Below, in pieces: positions 26,144-35,028 of a DNA stretch of 64,000 nt; position 1 is the first letter of the stretch, and each line of letters starts with the position of its first letter. Under the pieces are notes generated by a model. The model saw only the letters and a program-made list of their open reading frames with translations, was not told the DNA's origin and did not search any database. The translations under genes were made by a program, and so were the position numbers. Origin of the DNA: Cyanobium sp. NIES-981 (GTDB taxonomy: Bacteria; Cyanobacteriota; Cyanobacteriia; PCC-6307; Cyanobiaceae); assembly GCF_900088535.1 (NCBI RefSeq), contig NZ_LT578417.1:2957546-3021545 (forward strand). The letters run 5' to 3'.

Positions 26144-26788
26144 TCAGCCCGCGGCCAGCCGCTGCAGGTAGTCCTCCAGCCGGCCGGCGTTGATCCAGCC
26201 CGTGGCGATGGTCTTGGTGTGGGCGTGGCTCACCCGGCCCCGGTGAATGTGGGACACCCCCGCAGGGAAGATCAGCAGCTTGCCCCGCTCGGCCTCCTCG
26301 TGGTGGCCCTGCCAGTGGAACTCGGTGCCGCCCTCGGGCAGGGAGTTGGCGTAGAGGATCCAGGCCAGCACCCGGGCGTGGGGTTCGGTGGCCTCGTCGC
26401 TGAGGGTCCAGTCGCAGTGCCAGGCATGGAAGCCCTCGCCGGGCGCGTAGCGCTGCAGGTTGAAGATCGGGTTCACGAACAGGCTCTGCTGGGGACAGCA
26501 CTGGCCCAGGAGAGGCCGCTCCCTGAGGTACTGGGCCAGGCCCGCCTGCACCCCCCGCAGGATCACCTCCGCCAGGGCGAAGGCCTCCGGATCGCTGCGG
26601 TCGATCGCCACCAGGCTGATGTCGGTGGACACCTTGGCGGGGGGCGCGGAGGCAGCGGGCGCCCCGCCGGCTTCAGGCCCGAAGGCCACCCCCGGGCGCT
26701 GCAGGTCGGTGCGGCGCTCGAAGAAGGCCACCACCGCATCGGCCACCGCTGCGTAACCGGCGTTGCGGTAGCTGGCGATCAGGGTCAT
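26144..26788 (-). CDS. 2-oxoglutarate/Fe(II)-dependent oxygenase
   Basis: 214 aa from ATG 26788 (MTLIASYRNAGYAAVADAVV). The iron ligands H-x-D...H are FHAWHCDWTLS and GVSHIHRGRVSHAHTKT, with the arginine/threonine-rich end expected to bind 2-oxoglutarate; LQRYAPGEGFHAWHCDW and GGTEFHWQG resemble prolyl-hydroxylase-like P4Hc domains. Substrate unknown. The start overlaps the stop of the upstream gene by 4 bp (ATGA), so the two are co-translated. Its stop lies 5 bp from the convergent GDYXXLXY gene. Confidence 0.85.
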   Translation of the reverse strand: MTLIASYRNAGYAAVADAVVAFFERRTDLQRPGVAFGPEAGGAPAASAPPAKVSTDISLVAIDRSDPEAFALAEVILRGVQAGLAQYLRERPLLGQCCPQQSLFVNPIFNLQRYAPGEGFHAWHCDWTLSDEATEPHARVLAWILYANSLPEGGTEFHWQGHHEEAERGKLLIFPAGVSHIHRGRVSHAHTKTIATGWINAGRLEDYLQRLAAG

Positions 26789-27291
26789 GGCTGGGCGTTG
26801 TCGGCTGGGGGCGGGGGGGGCTGGGCCCAGGGCATCGCCACCGCCGCCTCGAGGCAGCGCCAGCGGGCACGGTCGCTGCTCAGCATCGCGCCCAGCCCCA
26901 CCCGCTCCACCGCCGCGGCCGCCCGCTCCAGGCTGAGGGGCTCCCCGCCCGACGCCAGCGGCAGCACCAGCGCCTGGGCCTCGGCCGGATCGGCCAGCAC
27001 CTGCAGATCCAGATCGGTCAGTTCCCGCGCGAAGTACACCCGCCGCAACCGGGCCCGCAGGGCCGGACCCAGGGCCGCGGCGAAGGTCTCGAGGCTGGCC
27101 TGGTCGCCGGAGCAGCCGCAGTTGAGGGCCAGCCAGATCAGCAGCTTGGCCCAGCCCTCGGCGCTCCAGAGCGGCTGAAAGCTCTCGCGGTGCTGCCGCA
27201 CCAGCTCGGTGATGGCGAAGTCGAACAGCGTGCCCTGCAGGGAAACGGCGGTCGGGTCGGTCACGGAGGGCGCCGGCATCTGCACATCCAT
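26785..27291 (-). CDS. Hypothetical protein coupled to the 2OG oxygenase
   Basis: 168 aa, starting MDVQMPAPSVTDPTAVSLQG. Alpha-helical by appearance, with a tail of prolines (AQPPPPPADNAQP). No domain recognised. Contains CGCSGDQ, not an evident metal site by itself. Coupled to the downstream oxygenase by a 4-bp overlap, which suggests that it provides or recognises the substrate, but this is only a context argument. Confidence 0.7.
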   Translation of the reverse strand: MDVQMPAPSVTDPTAVSLQGTLFDFAITELVRQHRESFQPLWSAEGWAKLLIWLALNCGCSGDQASLETFAAALGPALRARLRRVYFARELTDLDLQVLADPAEAQALVLPLASGGEPLSLERAAAAVERVGLGAMLSSDRARWRCLEAAVAMPWAQPPPPPADNAQP

Positions 27292-27338
27292 CCTCGCCAG
27301 TGGGCAAACTGCAGAGGCAACGTCCCTGGAGACGCCCG

Positions 27339-27593
27339 ATGGCCCTGGATCTCAATGACCCGGAGCTCGAGTTCGCCGATCTGGTCACCGCTTACCAGAG
27401 CTGGGTGATGGCCGTGATCAACGACGAGAAGCTGGGCGGTGAACCCCTGCTCACCGACGAGATCGCCGACGACGCGATCAACGCCATGCGCTTCCTGCCG
27501 GATGTCGTGACCAGCGCCATCGAGACCACCCTGGCCCGCGTCTACGACGTGGACCCCGAAGAGCTCGACGGCCTGCTCTACCCGGAGGACTGA
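27339..27593 (+). CDS. Small conserved acidic protein, function unknown
   Basis: 84 aa from ATG 27339 (MALDLNDPELEFADLVTAYQ). Strongly acidic, predicted helical, ending DPEELDGLLYPED. It resembles short proteins conserved in picocyanobacteria, but I cannot assign a family. It is 11 bp upstream of the lipoprotein gene and in the same direction, so cotranscription is likely. Confidence 0.65.
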   Translation: MALDLNDPELEFADLVTAYQSWVMAVINDEKLGGEPLLTDEIADDAINAMRFLPDVVTSAIETTLARVYDVDPEELDGLLYPED

Positions 27594-27603
27594 GGCCCAA
27601 CCT

Positions 27604-29004
27604 GTGGCCACCCCGCCAGCCCCGCGTCCCGGGCCCGACTCCAGCCCCACCCCCTGCCACACCCCCAGCCGCACCCCCCGCTGCTGCGGTCTCGGCCGCA
27701 GTCGCCGGCAGGGATCCCTGGGTCTGCTGGCCGCGGGCCTGATCCTGCCCACGCTGCTGGCGGGCTGCCGTGGGGGCCACCGTTGGCCCGGGGCGGAGTT
27801 GCTGCCCCAGGGCCGGCTGACCACCACGCTCTACATCGCCATCGGTCTGGAGAAGGCTCCCGACCGCAGCACGGATCTGGAGAGCCAGAAGCGGCTGCGC
27901 GAGCAGTTTCTCCAACTGCAGCAGGCCTTCCAGGACGTACGCCCTGGCGTGCGGCTGGAGGTGCTCGTCTTCGACAACGAGCACGTGCTCAAGGAGGTGC
28001 TGCGCCGCACCCACAGCGGCCTGGGGCCCGACCTGGTGCTGGTGGATGGGCTCACCGCCGAGCGGCTCCACGCCCAGCAGCTGCTCGCGCCGATTGCCCT
28101 GCCGAACCCGGCCAGCGCCCTGCTGCGTCCGGAGCTGATCCCCTACGTGCAGGCGGCGCCGAACCAGTGGTTCGCCCTGCCGGTGGGCCTGGAGCCCCAG
28201 CTGGCCTGCTTCGATCGGCGCCGCTTCGACGCCGCACCGACCACCCTGGCCGGACTGCTGGAGGCCAGCAGCCAGGGGCGGCGCATCGGCCTGGGCCTCG
28301 ATCTGGCCAGCCTGGGCTGGACGATGGGCAGCCTCGGAGCCCTCGAGAGCATCGCGGCGGTGAGCCGGGGCGAGGCGGCGACCCCTGAGCGGGAGCAGGC
28401 GATCCGCGGCTGGCTCGACTGGCTGCGCAACGCCGACCTGCAGCTGCGGATCCGCTTCCTCCCCTCCCAGGGACAGCTGGTGCAGGGGCTGCGCACCGGC
28501 CGCTTCGACTGGATCAGCTGCCGCAGCCAGGACGTGGCGCTGCTGCGGGCCGAGCTGGGCCGCCACCTGGGTCTGGCACCCCTGCCGGCGGGACCGGGCG
28601 GCGCCGCCAGCCCGATCTCCACCGTGCGGGTGTGGGGCTTCGGTCGCAATTCCAGCAGCCGGCAGCGGGCCGCCGCCCGGGCGCTGGCGCGGTTCACCCT
28701 CAATCCACCGGTGCAGCGGGGCTTCACCATCCAGACCGAGGGCCTGCTGCCCGTGATCCGCTCCGCCAGCCTGCCCGTGGCCAGCTCCGCCAATCTGGCC
28801 GCCCTGCTGGCGGCGCAGCAGCAGGCCGAGGCTGCCCAGCTCCACACCGAGCCACTGATTGCCCTGCGGGGCAGGAAGCAGGCCCTCAACCGGATCCTCA
28901 CCCTGTTCCTCTATGGCGAACTCGACAGCGGGGAAGCCACGCGGGCGCTGATCCGGGCCCTGCACAAGGCCGGCCCCCCGGCGGGAGATCCCCCCCATGA
29001 ATGA
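27604..29004 (+). CDS. Solute-binding lipoprotein (ABC-type extracellular family 1-like)
   Basis: 466 aa from GTG 27604. A basic leader (RSRRQGSLGLLAAG) and lipobox TLLAGC mark a lipoprotein signal; the first 35 residues may not be translated if a later start is used. The mature part has periplasmic binding-protein features: GPDLVLVDGLTAERLHAQQL, FALPVGLEPQLACFDRRRF and VRVWGFGRNSSSRQRAAARA. It lacks a neighbouring ABC permease. Instead the stop overlaps by 8 bp the start of an MscS-type channel gene. Ligand unknown. Confidence 0.8.
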   Translation: MATPPAPRPGPDSSPTPCHTPSRTPRCCGLGRSRRQGSLGLLAAGLILPTLLAGCRGGHRWPGAELLPQGRLTTTLYIAIGLEKAPDRSTDLESQKRLREQFLQLQQAFQDVRPGVRLEVLVFDNEHVLKEVLRRTHSGLGPDLVLVDGLTAERLHAQQLLAPIALPNPASALLRPELIPYVQAAPNQWFALPVGLEPQLACFDRRRFDAAPTTLAGLLEASSQGRRIGLGLDLASLGWTMGSLGALESIAAVSRGEAATPEREQAIRGWLDWLRNADLQLRIRFLPSQGQLVQGLRTGRFDWISCRSQDVALLRAELGRHLGLAPLPAGPGGAASPISTVRVWGFGRNSSSRQRAAARALARFTLNPPVQRGFTIQTEGLLPVIRSASLPVASSANLAALLAAQQQAEAAQLHTEPLIALRGRKQALNRILTLFLYGELDSGEATRALIRALHKAGPPAGDPPHE

Positions 29005-30238
29005 CCTGCTGCTGGAAACCTCCGGCTGGCTGGGGTATCTGGAGCGCCCTGCCGTGCTCTTCCAGCTGCTCGTCACGGGCCTGGCGGTGGGCGTGTACGT
29101 CTGGTTCAACCGCCGCAGGAAAGTGTCCCTGGAGCGGCAGATCCAGCGCCGCTGGGTGCTGCTGGGCAGCCTGGCGCTGTACGCCGCGCTGCTGGCCGCT
29201 CTGGCCTGGCCCCACCGCCTCGTGGTGGTGGTGCTGCTGCTCACCGCAGGCTGGTTCGGCCTCTCGGCGCTGCGCCGCCGGCTGGCCTGCTGGATCCCGG
29301 CCGAACAGCTGCAGCAGCTGGATACCGGCCTGCTGCGACCGCTCTATCTGTTGCTCGCCTTCCTGCTGCTGGTGCAGGAGGTGGATTCGCGCCGCAACCT
29401 GGCCCTGATCCCGATGGGCTCCTGGTTCGGCACCGAACTCACCGCCGGCCAGCTGTTCCAGGCCGTGCTGGTGCTCTACCTGCTGCTGATGGGCTCAGGG
29501 CCGCCCACCAAGGCCGTGGCCCGGCTGATCCAGCGCCTGATCGGGGTGAGTGACAGCGGCCGGAGGGCCCTGGCCCTGGTGCTGCAGTACGCGATCGTGG
29601 CGCTCGGTGTGCTCTGGACCCTGGATCAGGTGGGCTTCAACCGCACCGCCCTCGTGGCGGTGGCCGGGGGACTCTCCGTGGGACTGGGCTTCGGGGTGAA
29701 GGAGGTGTTCTCGAACTTCATCAGCGGCCTCTGGTTGCTGTTCGAGGGATCGGTGCGGCCGGGGGATGTGCTGTTCATTGACGGCGACCCGTGCGAGGTG
29801 CGCCGTCTGGGACTGCGGGCGGCCGTGCTCTGGCGCGACCGGGACAATGCCGAGCTGGTGATCCCCAACCAGACGTTCTTCACCACGCCCACGATCACCT
29901 ACACCGGCACCGACCGGCTGCGGCGCGGCCAAGTGCTGGTGGGGGCGGCCTACCAGCACGATCCCGCCGTGGTGATCGCGCTGCTGGAGCGCACAGGCGC
30001 GGCGGTGCCGGGGGTGCTGGCCAGCCCAGCGCCGAAGGGTCTGGTGATGGGCTACGGCGACTCCTCGATCCAGTACGCCCTGCGGTTCTGGATCAGCGAT
30101 CCCCTGCAGAACATCTCGATCAGCAGTGCCGTGAACACCGCCGTGTGGCAGGCCTTCCGCAGCGAGGGGATCGCCATTCCCTTCCCCCAGATGGTGCTGC
30201 ACCAGGCCCCGGGGGCCGATCAGGCGGAAAATCCGTAG
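28997..30238 (+). CDS. MscS-type small-conductance mechanosensitive channel
   Basis: 413 aa. About five membrane helices in the first 190 residues, then the MscS core: VAGGLSVGLGFGVKEVFSNF is the pore-lining TM3 and NFISGLWLLFEGSVRPGDVL the entry to the beta domain, followed by VIPNQTFFTTPTITYT. C-terminal alpha/beta domain ends IAIPFPQMVLH, as in the family. Gated by membrane tension, releasing osmolytes on hypo-osmotic shock. Translation is coupled to the solute-binding lipoprotein. Overlaps the convergent SGNH gene end by 19 bp. Confidence 0.93.
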   Translation: MNDLLLETSGWLGYLERPAVLFQLLVTGLAVGVYVWFNRRRKVSLERQIQRRWVLLGSLALYAALLAALAWPHRLVVVVLLLTAGWFGLSALRRRLACWIPAEQLQQLDTGLLRPLYLLLAFLLLVQEVDSRRNLALIPMGSWFGTELTAGQLFQAVLVLYLLLMGSGPPTKAVARLIQRLIGVSDSGRRALALVLQYAIVALGVLWTLDQVGFNRTALVAVAGGLSVGLGFGVKEVFSNFISGLWLLFEGSVRPGDVLFIDGDPCEVRRLGLRAAVLWRDRDNAELVIPNQTFFTTPTITYTGTDRLRRGQVLVGAAYQHDPAVVIALLERTGAAVPGVLASPAPKGLVMGYGDSSIQYALRFWISDPLQNISISSAVNTAVWQAFRSEGIAIPFPQMVLHQAPGADQAENP

Positions 30239-31131
30239 CTGCTCAGCTCAGCCGACGCTGCGATGCGGCTCACCACGGCATCGGCCAGCCGGGCACTGGC
30301 GCGGGAGGTCGGATGGACGTCGTCGAGGAAGCGGGGCGAGGCGACGCTGTTCCACACCTGGAATCCATCCACAGCGACCACGTCGTCATCGACCGCGGCG
30401 TTGTTGTAGAGGAGGTCGAGCCGGCCGTTCACCCGCCTGGCCGTGCCATCGACGAACCGGCGCAGCCTCCGGCCCAGGGTGCTGCCCAGGGCAGCGGCCT
30501 TGCCCCGCACGAAGGGGGTGCGGCTCAGGGGTGCGATGCCCACGATCACGGTCTCCTCGATCCCCTGGCCCGTGAGGATGTCCACGGACTGCTCGATGTT
30601 GGCCGCGATCCGGCCGGCCAGGCGGTTGCGCAGGCGTCGGTCGTCCGCCCTGCTGCGGCTGCGCAGCACCCGCAGCAGGCGGCGCGGGCGGGCCACCTGA
30701 TCGATGATGTCGTTGCTGCCGGCCACGATCAGGGCATCGCGATCGCGCCGGAGCGGGGCGGACTCGGCAAAGGCCTGCACCTGCGACCGCAGGCCGAGGG
30801 GGAAGCCGGCGATGCCGGCCCGGCGGGATCCCCGGAGGCCGGAGGTCGCCCCCGCATAGGCATAATTCCAGAGCTGGGCGCTCGGATTCACTCCACCGGT
30901 GAGCAGCTTGAGCGGCAGGCTCACCAGGTTGAGCCGTTCCTGGGAGCTGATCCGGGCTCCGAGCCGCTGGGCGATGTGTTCCGCCAGCACCGGGCCGTCC
31001 GAGGCCTTCACGTTGCCTCCCCCGGCGTACCGGGGCCCGGCGAAGGGGTTCTCGCCCACCAGGCTGGCCAGGGCGGCGATGTTGCCCGAGTCCACCAGGC
31101 TGTCGCCGAACAGTGCCAGGGAGGTGGTCAT
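30220..31131 (-). CDS. SGNH/GDSL-family hydrolase
   Basis: 303 aa from ATG 31131 (MTTSLALFGDSLVDSGNIAA). Block I has the catalytic serine (FGDSLVDSGN), block III is IVAGSNDIID, and block V is RFLDDVHPTSRASARLADAV, with Asp and His of the triad. This arrangement resembles plant-type/autotransporter GDSL esterases (thermolabile haemolysin-like). No signal peptide is evident. Likely esterase or lipase; substrate unknown. Divergent from the ATPase gene at 31301. Confidence 0.88.
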   Translation of the reverse strand: MTTSLALFGDSLVDSGNIAALASLVGENPFAGPRYAGGGNVKASDGPVLAEHIAQRLGARISSQERLNLVSLPLKLLTGGVNPSAQLWNYAYAGATSGLRGSRRAGIAGFPLGLRSQVQAFAESAPLRRDRDALIVAGSNDIIDQVARPRRLLRVLRSRSRADDRRLRNRLAGRIAANIEQSVDILTGQGIEETVIVGIAPLSRTPFVRGKAAALGSTLGRRLRRFVDGTARRVNGRLDLLYNNAAVDDDVVAVDGFQVWNSVASPRFLDDVHPTSRASARLADAVVSRIAASAELSSYGFSA

Positions 31132-31300
31132 CGGTGCACGGCGTACGACAGCTGCACCAGCTTCACCAGCGGCACCAGCGGCAGAACCTGGGGCATGAAC
31201 TCCCCTGCGTGAGCAGATCCCATCATGGCCCCGCCGGTGACCGCTGACGGCGGGAACGACCGGAAGCCTCCACACTGGTGGGGGTCGCCCTGGATGTCCC

Positions 31301-34051
31301 GTGCCGAAGGTTCCCCTGCCGGCAGCGCCACCCGGGGGTGTCGATCCGTCGGCCGCCGCGGACCTCGAACAGGCCCACGCCACCGCCACGCCCGCGCTGG
31401 TGGAAGCACTGGCGAGCGATCCGGAGCGGGGGCTGAGCGGCGACGAGGCACAGCACCGGCTGCGGGCCTGGGGCCCCAACCAGCTGCACGAACGCCAGGC
31501 CAGGCCGGCCTGGCTCCGCTTCCTCGGCCAGTTCAACGATCCCCTGCTCTACACGCTGCTCACGGTGGGCGGGGTGAAGCTGCTGCTGGGGGAACCCAGC
31601 GAGGCCTGGGTGATCTGGAGCGTCACGGTGATCAACGCGGTGATCGGCTACGTGCAGGAGAACAAGGCCGAAACCGCCATCGCCACCCTGGCCCGCTCGG
31701 TGCGCACCCAGGTGGAGGTGGTGCGGGACGGCCGGCGCCAGCGCCTCGCCTCGGAACAGCTGGTGCCCGGCGATGTGGTGCAGCTCGAGGCCGGCAACAA
31801 GGTGCCGGCCGACCTGCGGCTGCTGGCGGCGCGCGAGCTGCGGGTGGATGAATCGGGCCTCACCGGCGAATCCCTGCCGGTGTTCAAGACCACCGAGCCC
31901 GTGGCGCCCGACACCCCACTGGCGGATCGCCATGGCATGGCCTACGCCGGCAGCCTGGTCACCGGCGGGCAGGCCCTCGGCCTGGTGGTGGCCACGGGCA
32001 ACGCCACCGAAGTGGGGCAGATCTCCCATTCCCTGGCGGAGCAGGTGAACCTGAGCACGCCCCTCACCCGCAAGTTCGAGGGGTTCACCCACACGCTGCT
32101 GCAGCTGGTGCTGGCCCTGGCCGGGCTCACCTTCCTGGTGGGGGTGGCCCGCGGGAGGACGGCCACGGAGATGTTCGATGGGGCTGTGGCCCTGGCCGTG
32201 GGGGCCATCCCGGAGGAACTGCCCGCGATCGTCACGGTGATCCTGGCCATCGGAGTGAACCGCATGGCCCGCCGCAACGCGATCATCCGCAAGCTGCCCG
32301 CCGTGGAGGCCCTCGGCAGCACCACCGTGATCTGCTCCGACAAGACCGGCACCCTCACCCAGAACCGGATGACGGTGATGGAGATCTATGCCGGCGGCGA
32401 GCGCTGGAACCTGGGCCAGCTCTGGCCGGCCAGCGAGCTGGAGCAGAGCAGCGGCCCACCCCTGCCGGGCGTCGAGCCCGCCGCCCGGGACCCACTCAGC
32501 CGCAACCTGGCCCTGCGGGAAACCCTGCTGGCCGGTCTGCTCTGCAACGACGCCCGCCCCAGCCGTCAGCAGGGTCTGGTGGGCGACCCCACCGAGACGG
32601 CCCTGCTGCAGGCCGCCGCCACCGCAGGGCTCGATCGGCAGCAGGCGCTGGACCGCCATCCCCGCCGCGATGCGATTCCCTTCGCCTCGGAGCAGCAGTT
32701 CATGGCCACGCTGCACGGCGATCAGCGCATCCTGCTCAAGGGGTCGGTGGAGGCGGTGCTGAGCCGCTGCCGCGCCCAGCTGGCGGCGGACGGCCGCGAG
32801 GAACCGTTCGATTCGGCGGCCATCACCGCTGCGGTGAGCGCCATGGCCAGCCAGGGGCAGCGGGTGCTGGCCTTCGCCGTGGGCCAGGCCGAACCGCGCC
32901 AGCGGCAGCTGGCCCATGAGCACCTCAGCGGCAGCCTGGTGTTCCTTGGCCTGCAGGGGATGCTGGATCCACCCCGGCCGGAGGCCCTGGCGGCCGTGCG
33001 GGCCTGCCAGAGGGCCGGCATCACCGTGAAGATGATCACCGGCGACCACCGCGACACCGCCCGCTGGGTGGCCACCGAACTGGGGCTGGGCCGTGGCGGC
33101 ACCGTGCAGGCCGTGGAGGGCCGGGACCTGGAGGGCTGCCCGGCCGGGGAGCTGCAGGAGCTGGCCGCACGCACGGATGTCTTCGCCCGGGTGGCGCCGG
33201 CCCAGAAGCTGGCCCTGGTGCAGGCCCTGCAGGCCCGCGGCGCCGTGGTGGCGATGACCGGCGATGGCGTCAACGACGCCCCCGCCCTGAAGCAGGCGGA
33301 CATCGGCATCGCCATGGGCCGCGGCGGCACGGAGGTTGCCCGGGAAGCGGCCGACATGCTGCTCACGGACGACAACTTCGCCACGATCGAAGCGGCGGTG
33401 GAGGAGGGCCGCTCGGTGTACCTCAACCTGCGCAAGACCCTGGCCTTCGTGCTGCCGGTGAACGGCGGGGCCTCGGGCACGATCCTGCTCGGCGCTCTGC
33501 TGGGGCTGGAGCTGCCGGTCACCGCGCTGCAGGTGCTGTGGCTGAACATGGTGTGCTCCCTCAGCCTCTCGGTGCCGCTCGCCTTCGAGCCGCAGCCCCC
33601 CCGGCTGATGGAGCAGCCGCCCAGGCCGCCGGACCAGCCCCTGCTCAACGGCCCCCTGGTGCGGCGGGTGCTGATGGTGTCCGCCTTCTACTGGATGCTG
33701 ATCTTCGGGGTGTTTCTGGGGGTTGCGGCGTGGGGCGGCGAGCTCCAGCTGGCCCGCACCATGGCCATCCAGGCCCTGGTGCTGGCGCAGGTGGTGTACC
33801 TGCTGAGCCTGAGCCAGGCGAGCAAGGCGGGCTGGCGGCAGTGGAAGCGCATGCCGATGCTGCTGGGGGGCATCAGCCTGGCCCTGCTGCTGCAGGTGCT
33901 GTTCAGCCAGGTGGCCTGGATGAACCGCTTCTTCGCCACCGCGGCGCTGAGCGGCTCGCAATGGCTGCTGTGTGCCCTGGCCATGCTGGCCATGCTGCCG
34001 GTGGCCTGGCTCGGTGATCGGCTGGATCCCATGGCAGGCCAGCGCCTCTGA
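31301..34051 (+). CDS. P2-type cation-transporting ATPase
   Basis: 916 aa starting at GTG 31301 (MPKVPLPAAPPGGVDPSAAA). N-terminal cation-ATPase domain (GLSGDEAQHRLRAWGPNQLH), actuator LRVDESGLTGESLPVFK, phosphorylation site ICSDKTGTLTQNRMTV, KMITGDHRDTARW and hinge MTGDGVNDAPALKQADIGIA. TM4 reads AIPEELPAIVTV, against the more usual PEGLP of Ca2+ pumps, and TM6 reads LWLNMVCSLSLSVPLAFEP. Most likely a Ca2+, Na+ or H+ pump; the ion cannot be decided from this. Convergent with nrtD. Confidence 0.93.
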   Translation: MPKVPLPAAPPGGVDPSAAADLEQAHATATPALVEALASDPERGLSGDEAQHRLRAWGPNQLHERQARPAWLRFLGQFNDPLLYTLLTVGGVKLLLGEPSEAWVIWSVTVINAVIGYVQENKAETAIATLARSVRTQVEVVRDGRRQRLASEQLVPGDVVQLEAGNKVPADLRLLAARELRVDESGLTGESLPVFKTTEPVAPDTPLADRHGMAYAGSLVTGGQALGLVVATGNATEVGQISHSLAEQVNLSTPLTRKFEGFTHTLLQLVLALAGLTFLVGVARGRTATEMFDGAVALAVGAIPEELPAIVTVILAIGVNRMARRNAIIRKLPAVEALGSTTVICSDKTGTLTQNRMTVMEIYAGGERWNLGQLWPASELEQSSGPPLPGVEPAARDPLSRNLALRETLLAGLLCNDARPSRQQGLVGDPTETALLQAAATAGLDRQQALDRHPRRDAIPFASEQQFMATLHGDQRILLKGSVEAVLSRCRAQLAADGREEPFDSAAITAAVSAMASQGQRVLAFAVGQAEPRQRQLAHEHLSGSLVFLGLQGMLDPPRPEALAAVRACQRAGITVKMITGDHRDTARWVATELGLGRGGTVQAVEGRDLEGCPAGELQELAARTDVFARVAPAQKLALVQALQARGAVVAMTGDGVNDAPALKQADIGIAMGRGGTEVAREAADMLLTDDNFATIEAAVEEGRSVYLNLRKTLAFVLPVNGGASGTILLGALLGLELPVTALQVLWLNMVCSLSLSVPLAFEPQPPRLMEQPPRPPDQPLLNGPLVRRVLMVSAFYWMLIFGVFLGVAAWGGELQLARTMAIQALVLAQVVYLLSLSQASKAGWRQWKRMPMLLGGISLALLLQVLFSQVAWMNRFFATAALSGSQWLLCALAMLAMLPVAWLGDRLDPMAGQRL

Positions 34052-34111
34052 GGTCGCCCATCTCTGAGGCCCCCACCCTGGGTTGCCGACCTTGTGGGTG
34101 CCGATCCTGGC

Positions 34112-34957
34112 TCAGTCCGCCGTGTCGTCGTGGGCAAAACGGCTGTAGAGGAAATCCAGCGCCTGGTTGCGCAGGGCGTAGTAGTGGGGATCCTCCATCA
34201 TCTCCTCCCGGTTGCGCGGCCTTGGGAAGTTGATCTCCATGATTTCGCCGATCTTCGCGGCCGGGCCGTTGGTCATCATCACCAGCCTGTCGGCCAGGAA
34301 CAAGGCCTCGTCGATGTCATGGGTGATCATCAGCACCGTGCACTTCTGGGTGTTCCAGATGGTGAGCAGCTCCTCCTGCAGCTCCTCCTTGGTGATGGCA
34401 TCGAGGGCCCCGAAGGGTTCATCGAGAATCAGCACCTCCGGGCGGATCGCCAGAGCGCGGGCAATCGCCACCCGCTGCTTCATGCCGCCCGAGAGCTGGA
34501 GGATCTTCTTCTCGGCGGCCTCGCTGAGGCCCACCATGGCCAGGTGTTCCCGCGTGATCTCCCGCTTCTCCTGCTCGGAGAGGTTGGGTTTGACGGAATC
34601 CACCGCCAGATACACATTCTCGTAGGCCGTGAACCAGGGCAGCAGGGCATAGCCCTGGAACACCACCATGCGATCGGGGCCGGGCCTGGTGATCCTGTTG
34701 CCATGCAGCACCACCTGGCCGCTGCTCGGGGTGGCGAACCCCGACACCATGTTGAGCAGAGTGGACTTGCCGCAGCCGGAGTGGCCGATCACGCACATGA
34801 ACTCCCCCTCGTTGATGCCCAGCTCGATGCCATCGAGCACCGGATAGGGACCGTTGGGGGTGGGATACACCTTGCTGACGTTCTCGAAACGCAGGAAGGG
34901 CTCATGGGCCGGGGGAGCCGTCAGGCTCTCCGGAGCGGTTTGCAGCAGTGGGGACAT
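34112..34957 (-). CDS. nrtD: Nitrate/nitrite ABC transporter ATP-binding subunit NrtD
   Basis: 281 aa. Walker A is IGHSGCGKSTLLNMVSGF, the signature LQLSGGMKQRVAIARAL, Walker B VLILDEPFGALD, and the switch ITHDIDEALFLADRL. The C-terminal end (MMEDPHYYALRNQALDFLYS) is the usual NrtD/CmpD tail. It pairs with NrtC to power import of nitrate and nitrite through NrtB. Last gene of nrtABCD, 71 bp after nrtC. Bicarbonate transporter CmpD is closely related, but the whole set agrees better with nrt. Confidence 0.92.
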   Translation of the reverse strand: MSPLLQTAPESLTAPPAHEPFLRFENVSKVYPTPNGPYPVLDGIELGINEGEFMCVIGHSGCGKSTLLNMVSGFATPSSGQVVLHGNRITRPGPDRMVVFQGYALLPWFTAYENVYLAVDSVKPNLSEQEKREITREHLAMVGLSEAAEKKILQLSGGMKQRVAIARALAIRPEVLILDEPFGALDAITKEELQEELLTIWNTQKCTVLMITHDIDEALFLADRLVMMTNGPAAKIGEIMEINFPRPRNREEMMEDPHYYALRNQALDFLYSRFAHDDTAD

Positions 34958-35028
34958 GGGAAGACTCGCGGATGAACGGGGGGCAGGGCAGAACGCTGGG
35001 GCCGGATCGGACGGGGACGGGGCTGGCC

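Noticed and set aside
31223..33961. 912-aa open frame on the minus strand
   Set aside because: Antisense to the P-type ATPase, which has every expected motif.
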